A DNA stretch of 64,000 bases from Coleofasciculaceae cyanobacterium. GTDB lineage: Bacteria; Cyanobacteriota; Cyanobacteriia; Cyanobacteriales; Xenococcaceae. The stretch is from the NCBI GenBank assembly GCA_036703275.1, contig DATNPK010000028.1:244794-308793 (forward strand), written 5' to 3'. Positions within the stretch are counted from its first letter, which is position 1; the number at the start of each line of letters is the position of its first letter. The position numbers and the translations under genes are program-made. This document shows, piece after piece, positions 39,589-49,357 of the stretch. The notes beneath the pieces are model-generated. The model did no database searches, had not been told where the DNA came from, and saw only the letters and a list, made by a program, of their open reading frames with translations.

Positions 39589-39742
39589 ATCAGCGAGGAA
39601 ATATGCAAGCGTCGTAATATAGGATTAACTAATAACTACAAACTAATCACCAATAACTACATGAGTATGCTGCTGTACCAACTGAGATATAGTTATTGGT
39701 TAGGATTATTAAGAAATAGCCAAATATTACTAGGAGATAGCT

Positions 39743-40612
39743 TTGGGCAACAATCAGATCGAAAAGTTACCAGAAATTCTCAAAATAGCTCGCTCTGTCG
39801 CTTGGGGTGCAGCTGATGTTCTTAGTTCTTTTTATCACAAAGACACTTCTGATTTGGATGTTAAAGACAAAAAAGATGGTCCTGTTACGGAAGCCGATTT
39901 AGCTGCCAATAAATATATTTTAGGCAGGTTAAAAGAAGAACTGGGAACTGAAGATTTTGGTTATTTGTCTGAAGAAACTTTTGATGTCAAAAAAGCTGAA
40001 CCCATCCCTAAAGACTGGGTTTGGATTATTGATCCGCTTGACGGCACCAGAGATTTTATCGATAAAACTGGTGAGTATGGAATGCACATTGCTTTGGCGT
40101 ATCAAGGTCGTCCTATAATTGGCATTGTGGCTATTCCTGAAGCGGGTAAGGTTTATTTTGCTGCTAAAGATCGAGGTAGTTTTGTCGAAACCAAAGATGG
40201 CACGGTCACACCGAGCGCAGTTTCCGAGCGCAACAAGATTGAAGAATTATACTTAATTGTTAGTCGTTCTCACCGCGACGATCGCTTTAAACAATTAATT
40301 GAACGCCTACCGTTTGCGGGTAAAAAATATATGGGTGGCGTTGGGGGGAAAATTTCTACTCTCCTCGAACAAACATCTGATGTTTATCTTTCTTTGTCGG
40401 GTAAATCAGCAGCCAAAGATTGGGACTTTGCCGCACCAGAATTGATCCTTACCGAAGCTGGTGGTAAGTTCACCTATATTAATGGTGAGCCTGTGTATTA
40501 TAACCAGGGAGATGTAAAACGATGGGGATGTATTGTGGCTACTAATGGACAGTGTCATGAAGCTCTTTGTGAAAAAGCTGCTGCGATCATCGACGAAATT
40601 GATAATGGGTAA
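39743..40612 (+). CDS. 3'(2'),5'-bisphosphate nucleotidase / inositol monophosphatase family (CysQ-like)
   Basis: The product has 289 residues from TTG 39743, supported by TAGGAG at 39731-39736. Metal sites: DGPVTEADLAAN, the EE pair in GYLSEETF, WIIDPLDGTRDFID, and the late AAKDWDFAAPELILTEAGG (WDxAA type). All canonical acidic ligands are visible, unlike the paralogue at 17493. CysQ removes phosphoadenosine phosphate during sulfate assimilation; inositol phosphatase activity is the alternative. Confidence 0.87.
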   Translation: MGNNQIEKLPEILKIARSVAWGAADVLSSFYHKDTSDLDVKDKKDGPVTEADLAANKYILGRLKEELGTEDFGYLSEETFDVKKAEPIPKDWVWIIDPLDGTRDFIDKTGEYGMHIALAYQGRPIIGIVAIPEAGKVYFAAKDRGSFVETKDGTVTPSAVSERNKIEELYLIVSRSHRDDRFKQLIERLPFAGKKYMGGVGGKISTLLEQTSDVYLSLSGKSAAKDWDFAAPELILTEAGGKFTYINGEPVYYNQGDVKRWGCIVATNGQCHEALCEKAAAIIDEIDNG

Positions 40613-40654
40613 TATATTTAAGCTAATTAAATTTTGTACTTGAAGGTTGATGAT

Positions 40655-40713
40655 CTGAGTTGAGCGATCCCAAGGCTAGGCGTAAGCCTAATCGCTCAAC
40701 TCAGTTTTTTTTT
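40655..40713 (+). terminator. Strong Rho-independent terminator
   Basis: CTGAGTTGAGCGAT (40655-40668) pairs perfectly with ATCGCTCAACTCAG (40691-40704), followed by nine T. It lies 43 nt after the nucleotidase stop. Confidence 0.93.
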
Positions 40714-40893
40714 GTAAATGTTAATTAACAGACGCTAATCAAATAAATCTTTAGCTCGAGTAGTTAGGCTATCGCGTAACTATTGGAGAATTTGGAGACA
40801 CATCTTGTAAGCCCCGCCCCTCTCTAAAAATCATTTGCTGTTGATTGCTTAGTTTGATTTGCTTCTACTTAAACCGAACTGACGTGACTTAAA

Positions 40894-41157
40894 TTACATT
40901 TTTGTTCTGACTGTAAAAGTATAGTCGCCACCAGCTTCCAACTGATGATCGCAGCGTTCTAGAAAACGTTCTAACGGTTCTTGAATTAAAGCTCTGCCCA
41001 GAGGAGGTTGAACAGAAAGCTGTCTTTGACGGAAACGCCATCTAAATTGCCATTCGTACTGAGCAGCTTGAACTTCTCCTTCAATTTTACCCATTGAAAT
41101 AGACTGTTGAGTGATGCGGACATGGGCAATTGTTTCTGGTAGATAACGACGGTTCAC
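40894..41157 (-). CDS. DUF3146-like conserved cyanobacterial protein
   Basis: The product has 87 residues. It is soluble, with paired WQFRWRFRQRQLSVQPPLGR and FLERCDHQLEAGGDYTFTVR. From memory this matches DUF3146, a small family found in cyanobacteria. Function unknown. It stands alone between two plus-strand genes. Confidence 0.7.
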   Translation of the reverse strand: MNRRYLPETIAHVRITQQSISMGKIEGEVQAAQYEWQFRWRFRQRQLSVQPPLGRALIQEPLERFLERCDHQLEAGGDYTFTVRTKM

Positions 41158-41391
41158 AATTTATAACAAGCAAGTTTACTCGGTAGATATTGTTAGGTTT
41201 CACTAGTTAATATAGCGACTCTTCAATCAATCGCGGACTAATCTAGTTCTAGCTCAAAATAATACAGTACTCCAAAACCAGTTTTGGCGAGCTTCTGCGA
41301 TCCCAGACTGAAGTTACCTAAACCCAAAAAAATACGACACACTATAAATTAAAGGTCAATAAAAAAGCTCACCTTATCAAGAGGTATTCTG

Positions 41392-42822
41392 ATGTTGTCT
41401 CAAGAAGAAATAAACAATCAGGCAGAATTAGAACAGGCACTGGTTGGCTTTGAAGAAATTAATGCCGAGCTAAATTATCGTAAAGCGCAAAATTCTCTAC
41501 GCAGTTTAATCAGTAACATTGACTTGACTGCTGAAGAACAAAGTGGATTAGAGTCAGAAATAGAGCGTCTAACTCAAATGCTGGATAAACTGGAACAGTC
41601 TGTAGTGCAAATTGCCGCTTTTGGTATGGTAGGCAGGGGTAAATCTTCGGTACTCAATGCTCTAGTTGGACAAGATATTTTTCCCACAGGCGCACTTCAC
41701 GGCGTTACTCGTACCATCGATAGTGCTGACTGGAAACTAACCCCAGAACAAATCGCCGACACCTCAAAAAATCTGCAACGTCTAACTATTCCAGGAAAGC
41801 AAGGCGGAGAAATTCAACTGCTTGATACTCCAGGAATTGACGAGGTGAATGGTGAAGCGAGAGAAATCTTAGCCTGCGATCTAGCTCAGAGAGTAGATCT
41901 AATCCTGTTTATCGTATCGGGTGATATTACTCAAGTTGAATATCGTGCTTTGTCCAAACTGCGAGAAGCAGGAAAGCCGATGTTGTTAGTGTTCAACAAA
42001 ATCGATCAGTATCCCGAAGCAGACAGACTGGCAATCTATCAGAAAATCAAGGAAGAAAGAGTTAGAGAACTGATTTCTCCTGATGAAATTATTATGGTGG
42101 CTGCATCTCCAATTGAGGTCAGAGGGATAAAAGATCGAACAGGTAAACTTAAAGTACAAAGGATTCGGGGTGAATCTCAAATAGAATCTCTCCGGCTAAA
42201 AATTTTAGAGCTATTAGACCGTGAAGGCAAATCTTTAGTAGCTCTAAACAGTATGCTCTTTGCCGACAGAGTAAACGAACAGCTATTAGGTCGTAAATTA
42301 GCAATTCGCGATCGCGCTGCCAATGCCTTAATTAATCAGGGAATGATGGTTAAAGCCATGGCGGTGGCACTTAATCCGGTGACGGCGATCGATTTGTTTT
42401 CTGGGGCAATTATTGATGTAGGAATTATTCTCTCTTTGTCCCGTCTTTATGGCATCAATATGACCCAATCTGGGGCAGTGCAGTTATTAAAGAACATTGC
42501 TCTAAGCATGGGCGGAATTAGTGCTAGCGAACTACTTGCAACCTTGGGTTTAAGCTCGATTAAAGGGCTTTTAGGACTAACAGTTCCCGCTACAGGTGGT
42601 TTATCTCTCGCGCCTTATTTGTCAGTGGCGATCGCTCAAGGAGGAGTGGCTGGAGTATCTTCTTATGCCATTGGGCAGGTAACGAAAACTTATTTAGCCA
42701 ATGGCGCATCCTGGGGAGAACAAAGTCCTAAAATAGTGGTGCAGAAAATTCTTGATTCTCTAGATGAGCGTTCAATTCTCAATCGAATTAAATCAGAACT
42801 GCGAGCCAAGTTACATCCTTAA
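41392..42822 (+). CDS. Era-like GTPase with C-terminal DUF697-type membrane domain
   Basis: The product has 476 residues. G1 GMVGRGKSS lies at 78-86; G3 LLDTPGID and G4 VFNKID follow. The C-terminal third contains Gly/Ala-rich hydrophobic segments (VAVALNPVTAIDLFSGAIID; LLGLTVPATGGLSLAPYLSV) of the DUF697 type. Similar GTPases are conserved in cyanobacteria and may act at membranes; the exact role is unknown. An N-terminal predicted coiled segment (residues 1-70) precedes the G domain. Confidence 0.85.
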   Translation: MLSQEEINNQAELEQALVGFEEINAELNYRKAQNSLRSLISNIDLTAEEQSGLESEIERLTQMLDKLEQSVVQIAAFGMVGRGKSSVLNALVGQDIFPTGALHGVTRTIDSADWKLTPEQIADTSKNLQRLTIPGKQGGEIQLLDTPGIDEVNGEAREILACDLAQRVDLILFIVSGDITQVEYRALSKLREAGKPMLLVFNKIDQYPEADRLAIYQKIKEERVRELISPDEIIMVAASPIEVRGIKDRTGKLKVQRIRGESQIESLRLKILELLDREGKSLVALNSMLFADRVNEQLLGRKLAIRDRAANALINQGMMVKAMAVALNPVTAIDLFSGAIIDVGIILSLSRLYGINMTQSGAVQLLKNIALSMGGISASELLATLGLSSIKGLLGLTVPATGGLSLAPYLSVAIAQGGVAGVSSYAIGQVTKTYLANGASWGEQSPKIVVQKILDSLDERSILNRIKSELRAKLHP

Positions 42823-42847
42823 CCCTTTAACATAAACAGTTGAACTT

Positions 42848-42868
42848 AAAAACTAAAAGCTAAGAGCT
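42848..42868. repeat. Three degenerate heptamers
   Basis: AAAAACT, AAAAGCT and AAGAGCT lie in tandem between the GTPase and asnS, the same type of short heptamer repeat as at 33400. Function unknown. Confidence 0.45.
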
Positions 42869-42942
42869 ACTCTAACCGTTTAATATCTTGACCCAAACTG
42901 ACGTTAAAATAATTCAGATATCAAGCATGAATTAGAGGCGAT

Positions 42943-44334
42943 ATGGTAACTAGACGAGTTGCAGACATTCTCAAAAATGGTCAACCAGATGAATCCGTAA
43001 CCATTCAGGGTTGGGTACGCACCAAGAGAGAATTAAAGGGGTTTTCTTTTGTAGAAGTCAACGATGGCTCGTCTATAGCAGGTTTACAGGCTGTTCTGGA
43101 TGCTGATTTGCCCAACTATGAAGAAATTCTTAAACAACTAAGTACTGGAGCATCCGTAGAAATAAAGGGCAAGTTAGTCGAGTCTCCAGGAAAAGGGCAG
43201 AAAATTGAAATGAAAGGGGAGTCGGCGGTCGTGTATGGTACCGCCGATCCTGAAACCTATCCTTTGCAAAAGAAACGTCACTCTTTCGAGTTTCTCCGCA
43301 CCATCAGCCACTTGCGATCGCGCACCAATACTTTAGGAGCAGTTTTTCGGGTACGGAATGCTTGCGCTACGGCAATTCATCAGTTTTTCCAGGAGAAAGA
43401 CTTTCTCTGGATTCACAGTCCGATTATTACAGCCAGCGACTGTGAGGGGGCAGGAGAGTTATTTACCGTTACTAATTTAAATCTCAACAAGCTACCTCAA
43501 AATGAGCAAGGAGAAGCAGATTATAGTCAAGATTTTTTTGGCAAACCTGCTTATCTTACCGTCAGTGGACAGCTACAGGCAGAAGTAATGGCAATGGCAT
43601 TTAAGAATGTTTATACTTTTGGTCCTACTTTTCGCGCTGAAAATTCCAATACTTCTCGTCATTTGGCAGAGTTTTGGATGATTGAGCCTGAAATGGCTTT
43701 TTGTGACTTGGAAGGAGATCAAAACCTAGCTGAAGAATTTCTTAAGTACATTTTTAAATATGTTTTGGATCATTGCGCCGACGATTTAGAATTCTTTAAT
43801 AAGTGGGTCGATAAATCTGTACTGGCAAATGCCGATACCATTGTTAGTAATGAATTTGAACGAATTACCTATACCAAAGCTATTGAATTGCTAGAAAAAG
43901 CTAAGCAGAAATTTGAGTTTCCTGTCGAATGGGGCATCGATTTACAGTCGGAACACGAACGCTACCTAGCTGAAAAACTGTTTAAAAAGCCCGTGATTGT
44001 AACCAACTATCCCAAGGATATTAAAGCTTTTTATATGCGTTTGGATGAAGGTGAGAAAACTGTCTCCGCCATGGATGTGCTTGCCCCTGGAATTGGCGAA
44101 ATTATCGGTGGTTCACAACGGGAAGAACGCTTAGATGTTTTAGAAAGACGAATCAAACAGATGAATATCGAAGCCGAGGATATTTGGTGGTATTTAGATT
44201 TGCGTCGTTATGGCACAGTTCCCCATGCTGGCTTTGGTTTGGGTTTTGAAAGACTAGTGCAATTTATGACTGGAATGACTAATATTCGTGATGTAATTCC
44301 CTTTCCTAGAACTCCTCTAAGTGCAGATTTTTAG
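42943..44334 (+). CDS. asnS: Asparaginyl-tRNA synthetase
   Basis: The product has 463 residues. The OB-fold anticodon domain ([20 protein letters not shown]) precedes the class II core: motif 2 in [20 protein letters not shown] and motif 3 [15 protein letters not shown]. It charges tRNA-Asn directly. Full length, ending [11 protein letters not shown] as expected. Confidence 0.97.
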   Translation: MVTRRVADILKNGQPDESVTIQGWVRTKRELKGFSFVEVNDGSSIAGLQAVLDADLPNYEEILKQLSTGASVEIKGKLVESPGKGQKIEMKGESAVVYGTADPETYPLQKKRHSFEFLRTISHLRSRTNTLGAVFRVRNACATAIHQFFQEKDFLWIHSPIITASDCEGAGELFTVTNLNLNKLPQNEQGEADYSQDFFGKPAYLTVSGQLQAEVMAMAFKNVYTFGPTFRAENSNTSRHLAEFWMIEPEMAFCDLEGDQNLAEEFLKYIFKYVLDHCADDLEFFNKWVDKSVLANADTIVSNEFERITYTKAIELLEKAKQKFEFPVEWGIDLQSEHERYLAEKLFKKPVIVTNYPKDIKAFYMRLDEGEKTVSAMDVLAPGIGEIIGGSQREERLDVLERRIKQMNIEAEDIWWYLDLRRYGTVPHAGFGLGFERLVQFMTGMTNIRDVIPFPRTPLSADF

Positions 44335-44354
44335 ATTTTTAAATAATATTTGAC

Positions 44355-44382
44355 GTAAGGGCATTTAAGCAAACGCCCTTAC
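44355..44382. terminator. GTAAGGGC palindrome between convergent asnS and the WD40 gene
   Basis: GTAAGGGC (44355-44362) pairs with GCCCTTAC (44375-44382), with further TTT/AAA pairing inside. It is probably a bidirectional terminator and similar in form to the palindrome at 12192. Confidence 0.65.
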
Positions 44383-44410
44383 AAATCTTGAATCAACTTT
44401 TTAGATCCAG

Positions 44411-47400
44411 TTAATGACAAAGGTTTCGGTCTTGCAATTCTACTTCTGAACTATTTGCTAAATAATCTTCGATCCAGTTACAGCCATATTGTAGAGGGCT
44501 TAATTGGAGAATATTATTTAAATTCCAGAGAATAATTTTGGCATCTTCCCCCGCCGTAGCTAAAGTTTGGCTATCGGGGCTAAAAGCTACTGACCAGATA
44601 GAGTTATCGTGTCCCTGTATGGTTTTTATATATTCCCACGTTTGGTTATTTGGTTGCCAAAGTATAATTTTGCCATCGTCATCAACACTGGCTAGATCTT
44701 GCTGATTAGGACTAAGAGAAATTCCTTTAACGGCAGTCTGATGTTTTTCAAGAGTTGTTACTATTGTTCCTGATAGATCCCAAATTTTAATAGAGCGATC
44801 TTCGCTACCAGAAATAATTTGTTTGCCATTTGTGATCGCTGTCCTGACTGCATCTTGGTGTCCTTGGAGAGTTTGTAAAAGCTCACCCTCTAAATCCCAA
44901 ACTTTAACTGTCTTATCTTCACTAGCAGAAACTAAGTATTTATTATCGGGACTAATTGCAACATCCCAAACTTTTTGTCTATGACCTTTTAAGGTATGGA
45001 GTAAATTACCTTTGATATCCCAGATTTTAATTAAGTTATCATCCCCAGCCGTCACAATTTTCTGACCATCAGGACTAATATCCACTGCCCAAATAGCAGA
45101 ATTATGAGCTTTAATCGTCTTGACCGTATCGTTATCAGCTTGCCAAATTCTGAGGGTTTTATCTGCGCCAACCGAGGCAATGGTTTGAGCATGAATTACC
45201 ACATCATAAACTTCGGCAGTATGTTGGCGAAAAGTTTTAAGAAGAGTCCCTTCGGGGTTCCATAATTTGACAGTTTTATCATCGCTAGCAGAAGCAATTA
45301 TCCGACCATTATAGTCTAAAGCGATCGCAACATCTTGATGACCAGACAGGGTTTTGATCGGGTTATTCTCAGGCTGCCAGAGTCTGACGGTTTTATCCCA
45401 GCTAGCAGAAGCAATATTACCATCGGGGGTATATGCCACATCCCAGACCCGGCTGGTATGTCCCCGTAGAGTAGTCATTTCTGTCCCGTTACTATCCCAA
45501 ATTTTTAGGGTTTTATCGGCACTAGCTGAGACGATTTTATTGTTAATTGGATTTACTGCCACACCATACACAGGTGCAAGATGTCCTCTGAGAGTAGCGA
45601 TTTGTGTCCCGTCACTGTCCCAAATTTTCAAGGTTTTATCTCGACTTGCTGAGATAATTTTACGCCCATCGGCAGTTACAGCTACTGCACGTACTCCTTC
45701 TGTATGTCCTGTGAGGGTTTTAATTAATTTCCCTGCTTGCCAGATTTTAAGAGTCTTATCTTCACTGGCAGAAATGATTTTGTCCCCTAGGGTAAAGATA
45801 ACTGCCTCGACTGCTGCGGTATGTCCTGACAGAGTTTGGATTAGTTTGCCTTTGTACCAAATATTTATCTTGCCGTTTTCGCTACCTGTAACGATCTGAT
45901 TATCTCCGATGGCTACACTGCTTAGTGCTTGTGGATGTTGGAGTGTATCGATTAACGTACCGTTTTGATTCCATAGTTTTACAGTGCGATCGCGACTAGC
46001 AGAAGCGATAGTCTTGGCGTTAGGACTAATTGCTACATCTACCACCCAACCATCATGACCTTTTAATACCTTGTGAAGTTGCCAGCCTGTAGTATTTTTT
46101 TTCCATAATCGAACGGTGTTGTCTGTGGCAGCAGTAGCCATCAGTTTACCATCGGTAGAAACTGCGATATCATAAACGCGATCGCTATGTCCTAAAAGAC
46201 GGTTTTTTTCTTTAATTTCGTACACTACTTGTTGCAAAGCGGTATCTACTTGTTGAGTTAGGTTTTGATTAACCCCTAGAGATTTATTTAGTTTTTGTTT
46301 GGCTTTGATAGCTGCAATCAATCCATCTAGTTTTTGATTAGAGGCAGATAAGGCGGTACTAGATTGAACTAAAGCACTAATATTACTGAGGTTAGCCTGA
46401 CGAGACTTAAGATAAAACCCTGTAATCATTGCCAGAGAGAAGAGAATAAACAGTCTCTGCCATCGGACTAACTGTTTTTCTTGAGCTAATTGTTTGGTCA
46501 TAAATTCGGCTTTTCGGGCTAATTCAGCTTGTTTTTGCTCTTTAATTGCCAGAAATTCACTTTTTTGCAAAAAATCTTTTTCAGTGATGGTAATACTATG
46601 TTTTCTTGCCCAAACTTGTCCTTCAACTAAGGCTTCTCCTCGTAACAAACGAGAGGTATCTTGACGTTGGGATTGTAACCAAGCTGCGATCGCATTTTGA
46701 TAGGGACTGATAGCAGCTAATTGTTTGGCAACCCACTGTTGATTAAAAACTCGTTCATAGATTAAATTACTAACTTTTAATTGACTTTGTTGTCTGGTAA
46801 CCAAACCACTAAGACGTAATTCAACTTGTTCATCGCTACCATCAATAATTATTTCTTGCTGGTTGAGTATACTATGATAAAGAGTCAAAAGTCTGGCTTT
46901 ATTTTGTTGATTATATAACAGGCGATCTCGTATAGTTTTAAGATGTTCCGGTTCGTCTTGAATTTCCCAATTATCTACTAAGTAATGTTGAATTATTTTT
47001 GGGATATTAACTTGTTTTGGTTTACTATATTTAACTATTAAATAACAAAGTTTTTGGGTTAAAAAAGGCTGTCCTTTTGTCCAGTGTAAAATCTCTTGCA
47101 AGATTACTTCTGGCTGTAAAAATTTACTATTTAAACCTGATATTAATGGTTGGGCTTCTATAAAATTAAAACCTGTAAGCTGAATGGCTTTGCCAATATT
47201 AAAAGGACTTAATTGTTTATCAATTCTCAGATTAGAAGGAGTGGCTACACCTAATAGACAAAAAGTCAAACGTTGATATTGCTTTGATTCAACCCTCTTT
47301 TCATAACAATTACGAATTAAGATTAAAAATTCATCCCGAAAATCCAGATTAATAATATTATCAACCTCATCGAGAAAAATAATAATATCTGCGGTACAGT

Positions 47401-47788
47401 TAACCAATAAAACATCTTCAATAAATCGGCTAAATCTTTGCACTGGGGGTAATTCCAAATGCGATCGCCACCATTCTAAATCGTCATCTATCCCAGAAGT
47501 TAAGCGCAACCTGCGCCATAATTCCGCCAGCAAACCACCATACCATTGTTCTGCTGTCGTAAATCGACCTAAAATACCCAAGTCGATCGCTACACATTTA
47601 AATCCTTCTTTGGCTAAAGTCTTCATTGTCCTTACCTTGAGACTAGACTTGCCCATTTGCCGAGAGTTAAGTACGTAACAGAATTCTTTTTGTTTTAAAG
47701 CATCATAAATATCGCAATCGGCAACTCTTGTAATATAAGTTGGATGTCCATAACGTAAACTTCCCCCAACTTTGTAAAAGTCTAACAT
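44411..47788 (-). CDS. AAA-like ATPase fused to a 14-repeat WD40 domain
   Basis: The product has 1125 residues. The N-terminal AAA-like domain has a divergent Walker A (NSRQMGKSSL, 41-50) and Walker B (IIIFLDEVDN, about 135-144). A winged-helix-like region spans about 245-370 (WTKGQPFLTQKL; IYERVFNQQWVAKQL). A transmembrane segment lies at about 443-460. From about 540 to 1105 are 14 WD40 repeats (GHxxxVxxVAxS...KTLKIWD), enough for two seven-bladed propellers. It is a STAND-like sensor or scaffold anchored in the membrane. Such proteins are common in multicellular and large-genome cyanobacteria; ligand and output are unknown. It follows the second AAA-like gene by 43 nt. Confidence 0.88.
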   Translation of the reverse strand: MLDFYKVGGSLRYGHPTYITRVADCDIYDALKQKEFCYVLNSRQMGKSSLKVRTMKTLAKEGFKCVAIDLGILGRFTTAEQWYGGLLAELWRRLRLTSGIDDDLEWWRSHLELPPVQRFSRFIEDVLLVNCTADIIIFLDEVDNIINLDFRDEFLILIRNCYEKRVESKQYQRLTFCLLGVATPSNLRIDKQLSPFNIGKAIQLTGFNFIEAQPLISGLNSKFLQPEVILQEILHWTKGQPFLTQKLCYLIVKYSKPKQVNIPKIIQHYLVDNWEIQDEPEHLKTIRDRLLYNQQNKARLLTLYHSILNQQEIIIDGSDEQVELRLSGLVTRQQSQLKVSNLIYERVFNQQWVAKQLAAISPYQNAIAAWLQSQRQDTSRLLRGEALVEGQVWARKHSITITEKDFLQKSEFLAIKEQKQAELARKAEFMTKQLAQEKQLVRWQRLFILFSLAMITGFYLKSRQANLSNISALVQSSTALSASNQKLDGLIAAIKAKQKLNKSLGVNQNLTQQVDTALQQVVYEIKEKNRLLGHSDRVYDIAVSTDGKLMATAATDNTVRLWKKNTTGWQLHKVLKGHDGWVVDVAISPNAKTIASASRDRTVKLWNQNGTLIDTLQHPQALSSVAIGDNQIVTGSENGKINIWYKGKLIQTLSGHTAAVEAVIFTLGDKIISASEDKTLKIWQAGKLIKTLTGHTEGVRAVAVTADGRKIISASRDKTLKIWDSDGTQIATLRGHLAPVYGVAVNPINNKIVSASADKTLKIWDSNGTEMTTLRGHTSRVWDVAYTPDGNIASASWDKTVRLWQPENNPIKTLSGHQDVAIALDYNGRIIASASDDKTVKLWNPEGTLLKTFRQHTAEVYDVVIHAQTIASVGADKTLRIWQADNDTVKTIKAHNSAIWAVDISPDGQKIVTAGDDNLIKIWDIKGNLLHTLKGHRQKVWDVAISPDNKYLVSASEDKTVKVWDLEGELLQTLQGHQDAVRTAITNGKQIISGSEDRSIKIWDLSGTIVTTLEKHQTAVKGISLSPNQQDLASVDDDGKIILWQPNNQTWEYIKTIQGHDNSIWSVAFSPDSQTLATAGEDAKIILWNLNNILQLSPLQYGCNWIEDYLANSSEVELQDRNLCH

Positions 47789-47803
47789 TTGTATTGTTGA
47801 TTG

Positions 47804-47840
47804 TTAAATGTTAAATGTTAAATGTTAAATGTTAAATGTT
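47804..47840. repeat. GTTAAAT heptamer tandem repeat
   Basis: About five near-perfect head-to-tail copies of GTTAAAT fill the gap between the two AAA-like genes and run into the stop codon of the upstream one (47832-47834). An STRR-type repeat whose copy number probably varies. Confidence 0.75.
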
Positions 47841-49133
47841 ATTTAGTCTCGGTGAAAAATATAGTTTATATAATTCACAACTAGGCATAACAATATTCTC
47901 TGTTGTAGACCATTGAATTAAGCCCATGCGATAAAGTTGATAAGCTAAAAGAGTATCTACCTCAATTGGTTCAGGGCTATTTAAAATTTTAAAAAATACT
48001 TTTGCCAACTGACTGTTAGACTTTAAATTGATTAAATGTTGTCTGAGATAACTTTTATAAATACCTGTATCTGTTGCAGCTTGCTGTAGTAATTCACTCA
48101 AGCTGGACTGAGAATTTTTTGCCAAACAAGATAAGAGTGAATCAACTAAGTAAGGATGTCCTCCTAGCATTTTAATTATTAGTTTTAATTCATCAGAAGA
48201 CAAATTTAACTGATAACTTATAGCTAATTCTTCTATCTGCTGCTGATTAAAGGATTGTAATTCAATTGGCAAACCAACATTAAAAGGAGACTGATTAATA
48301 TCTAAACTGCCAAAATCTTCCGTCGAATAAACTACAACTAATCTTAACTGTTCCCAAAGCTCATCATTGTTAGCTTCTTCGTGCCAACTTCTTAATAAAT
48401 AAAAGAAATCCTGACTAATATCGGGATAATTTAACAGGCGATCGACTTCATCTAAACCTAAGACTAAAGGTTGCTCAGAATGTTGTAATATCATTTCCAA
48501 GTATCTGGTACAACTAAGCATACTGCCTCGATCTTTATTCCAGTAATCATCAAGGTTAAGATCGAGTTTTAAAGCATCAGTAATATAAATACAAAACCAA
48601 CGTAAAAATTGCTCTAAATTATTAAATTTACTTGTTTCTATTTGTAATAAGTTTATATGAACCGTAAAATATTGTTTATTAGCGTAGGTCAATATATTAT
48701 TCAATAATCGACTTTTCCCCATCTTACTTGGTGCTTTGATTCTAATTAATGCTCCTGGTTGCAAAATAGCTTGATAACATTCTGTTTCAACTGTTGAAAG
48801 TTGTAAATCACTAAAATTTGAAATTAAACAATGTTCTGATTCCTGAAACTTTTCTAATAGCCAATCTCTTAATATCTGAAAACTTCCTGCACCTTGGCGA
48901 TCTATTAACGCCACGCACCCATTGCTTTTAGTTTTATAAACCTTATAAATATTAGTTAGATGTCTGACAAAAGACTCAAAACTGGCTACTTCCGCTAACT
49001 CCCAAATATCTTCAACTCTTTTCAACCAGTTTTTGTGACTAAAGCGTGTTAAAAATACGCTTGTTTGTGTAGTAGTCAGATTGAATTTTAGTGCCTGACG
49101 CTCCAAAAAATTATCCCATTGATTATAATTCAT
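47832..49133 (-). CDS. AAA-like (STAND-type) NTPase
   Basis: The product has 433 residues. About 100 N-terminal residues of unknown helical type precede a P-loop domain: Walker A IKAPSKMGKS at 132-141 and Walker B VLGLDEVDRLL around 224-234. The motif PFNVGLPIELQSFNQQQIEEL and a GGHPYLVDSLL segment follow as in AAA-like domains of the WD40 protein downstream (PFNIGKAIQLTGF). There are no membrane segments or effector domains. It may form a unit with the WD40 protein. Function unknown; a signalling or conflict role is speculation. Confidence 0.78.
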   Translation of the reverse strand: MNYNQWDNFLERQALKFNLTTTQTSVFLTRFSHKNWLKRVEDIWELAEVASFESFVRHLTNIYKVYKTKSNGCVALIDRQGAGSFQILRDWLLEKFQESEHCLISNFSDLQLSTVETECYQAILQPGALIRIKAPSKMGKSRLLNNILTYANKQYFTVHINLLQIETSKFNNLEQFLRWFCIYITDALKLDLNLDDYWNKDRGSMLSCTRYLEMILQHSEQPLVLGLDEVDRLLNYPDISQDFFYLLRSWHEEANNDELWEQLRLVVVYSTEDFGSLDINQSPFNVGLPIELQSFNQQQIEELAISYQLNLSSDELKLIIKMLGGHPYLVDSLLSCLAKNSQSSLSELLQQAATDTGIYKSYLRQHLINLKSNSQLAKVFFKILNSPEPIEVDTLLAYQLYRMGLIQWSTTENIVMPSCELYKLYFSPRLNNI

Positions 49134-49207
49134 GAATTATTTACTGTATTCAATTTATTTTTTTTATCTATTATAAATAGAGATTTAATTGTCAAATATG
49201 TTTTACT

Positions 49208-49240
49208 TTTTCTAGTTATTTTCTAGTTATTTTCTAGTTA
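49208..49240. repeat. Three perfect 11-bp tandem repeats
   Basis: TTTTCTAGTTA occurs three times without interruption (49208-49218, 49219-49229, 49230-49240). It lies in the divergent region between the AAA-like gene and the RTX gene. An 11-bp period places the T-tracts on one helical face, so the DNA may be bent. A regulatory role is inference. Confidence 0.8.
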
Positions 49241-49357
49241 TATTTTTTGAGAATAATAAAGTTTCTATATTTTCCAGATTGAATAATTTGATTTTAAAAA
49301 ATATATTGAATTTGACAGCTTAAGTTATTAACTTTAATTAATCGAGAGGTAAACAAT

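Noticed and set aside
45354..45899. 181-codon plus-strand ORF inside the WD40 gene
   Set aside because: Antisense shadow of the repeated WD40 codons; its periodic sequence mirrors the repeats.
47804..47840. Possible CRISPR-like array of short repeats
   Set aside because: The repeats are head-to-tail heptamers without spacers; no cas genes in the window.
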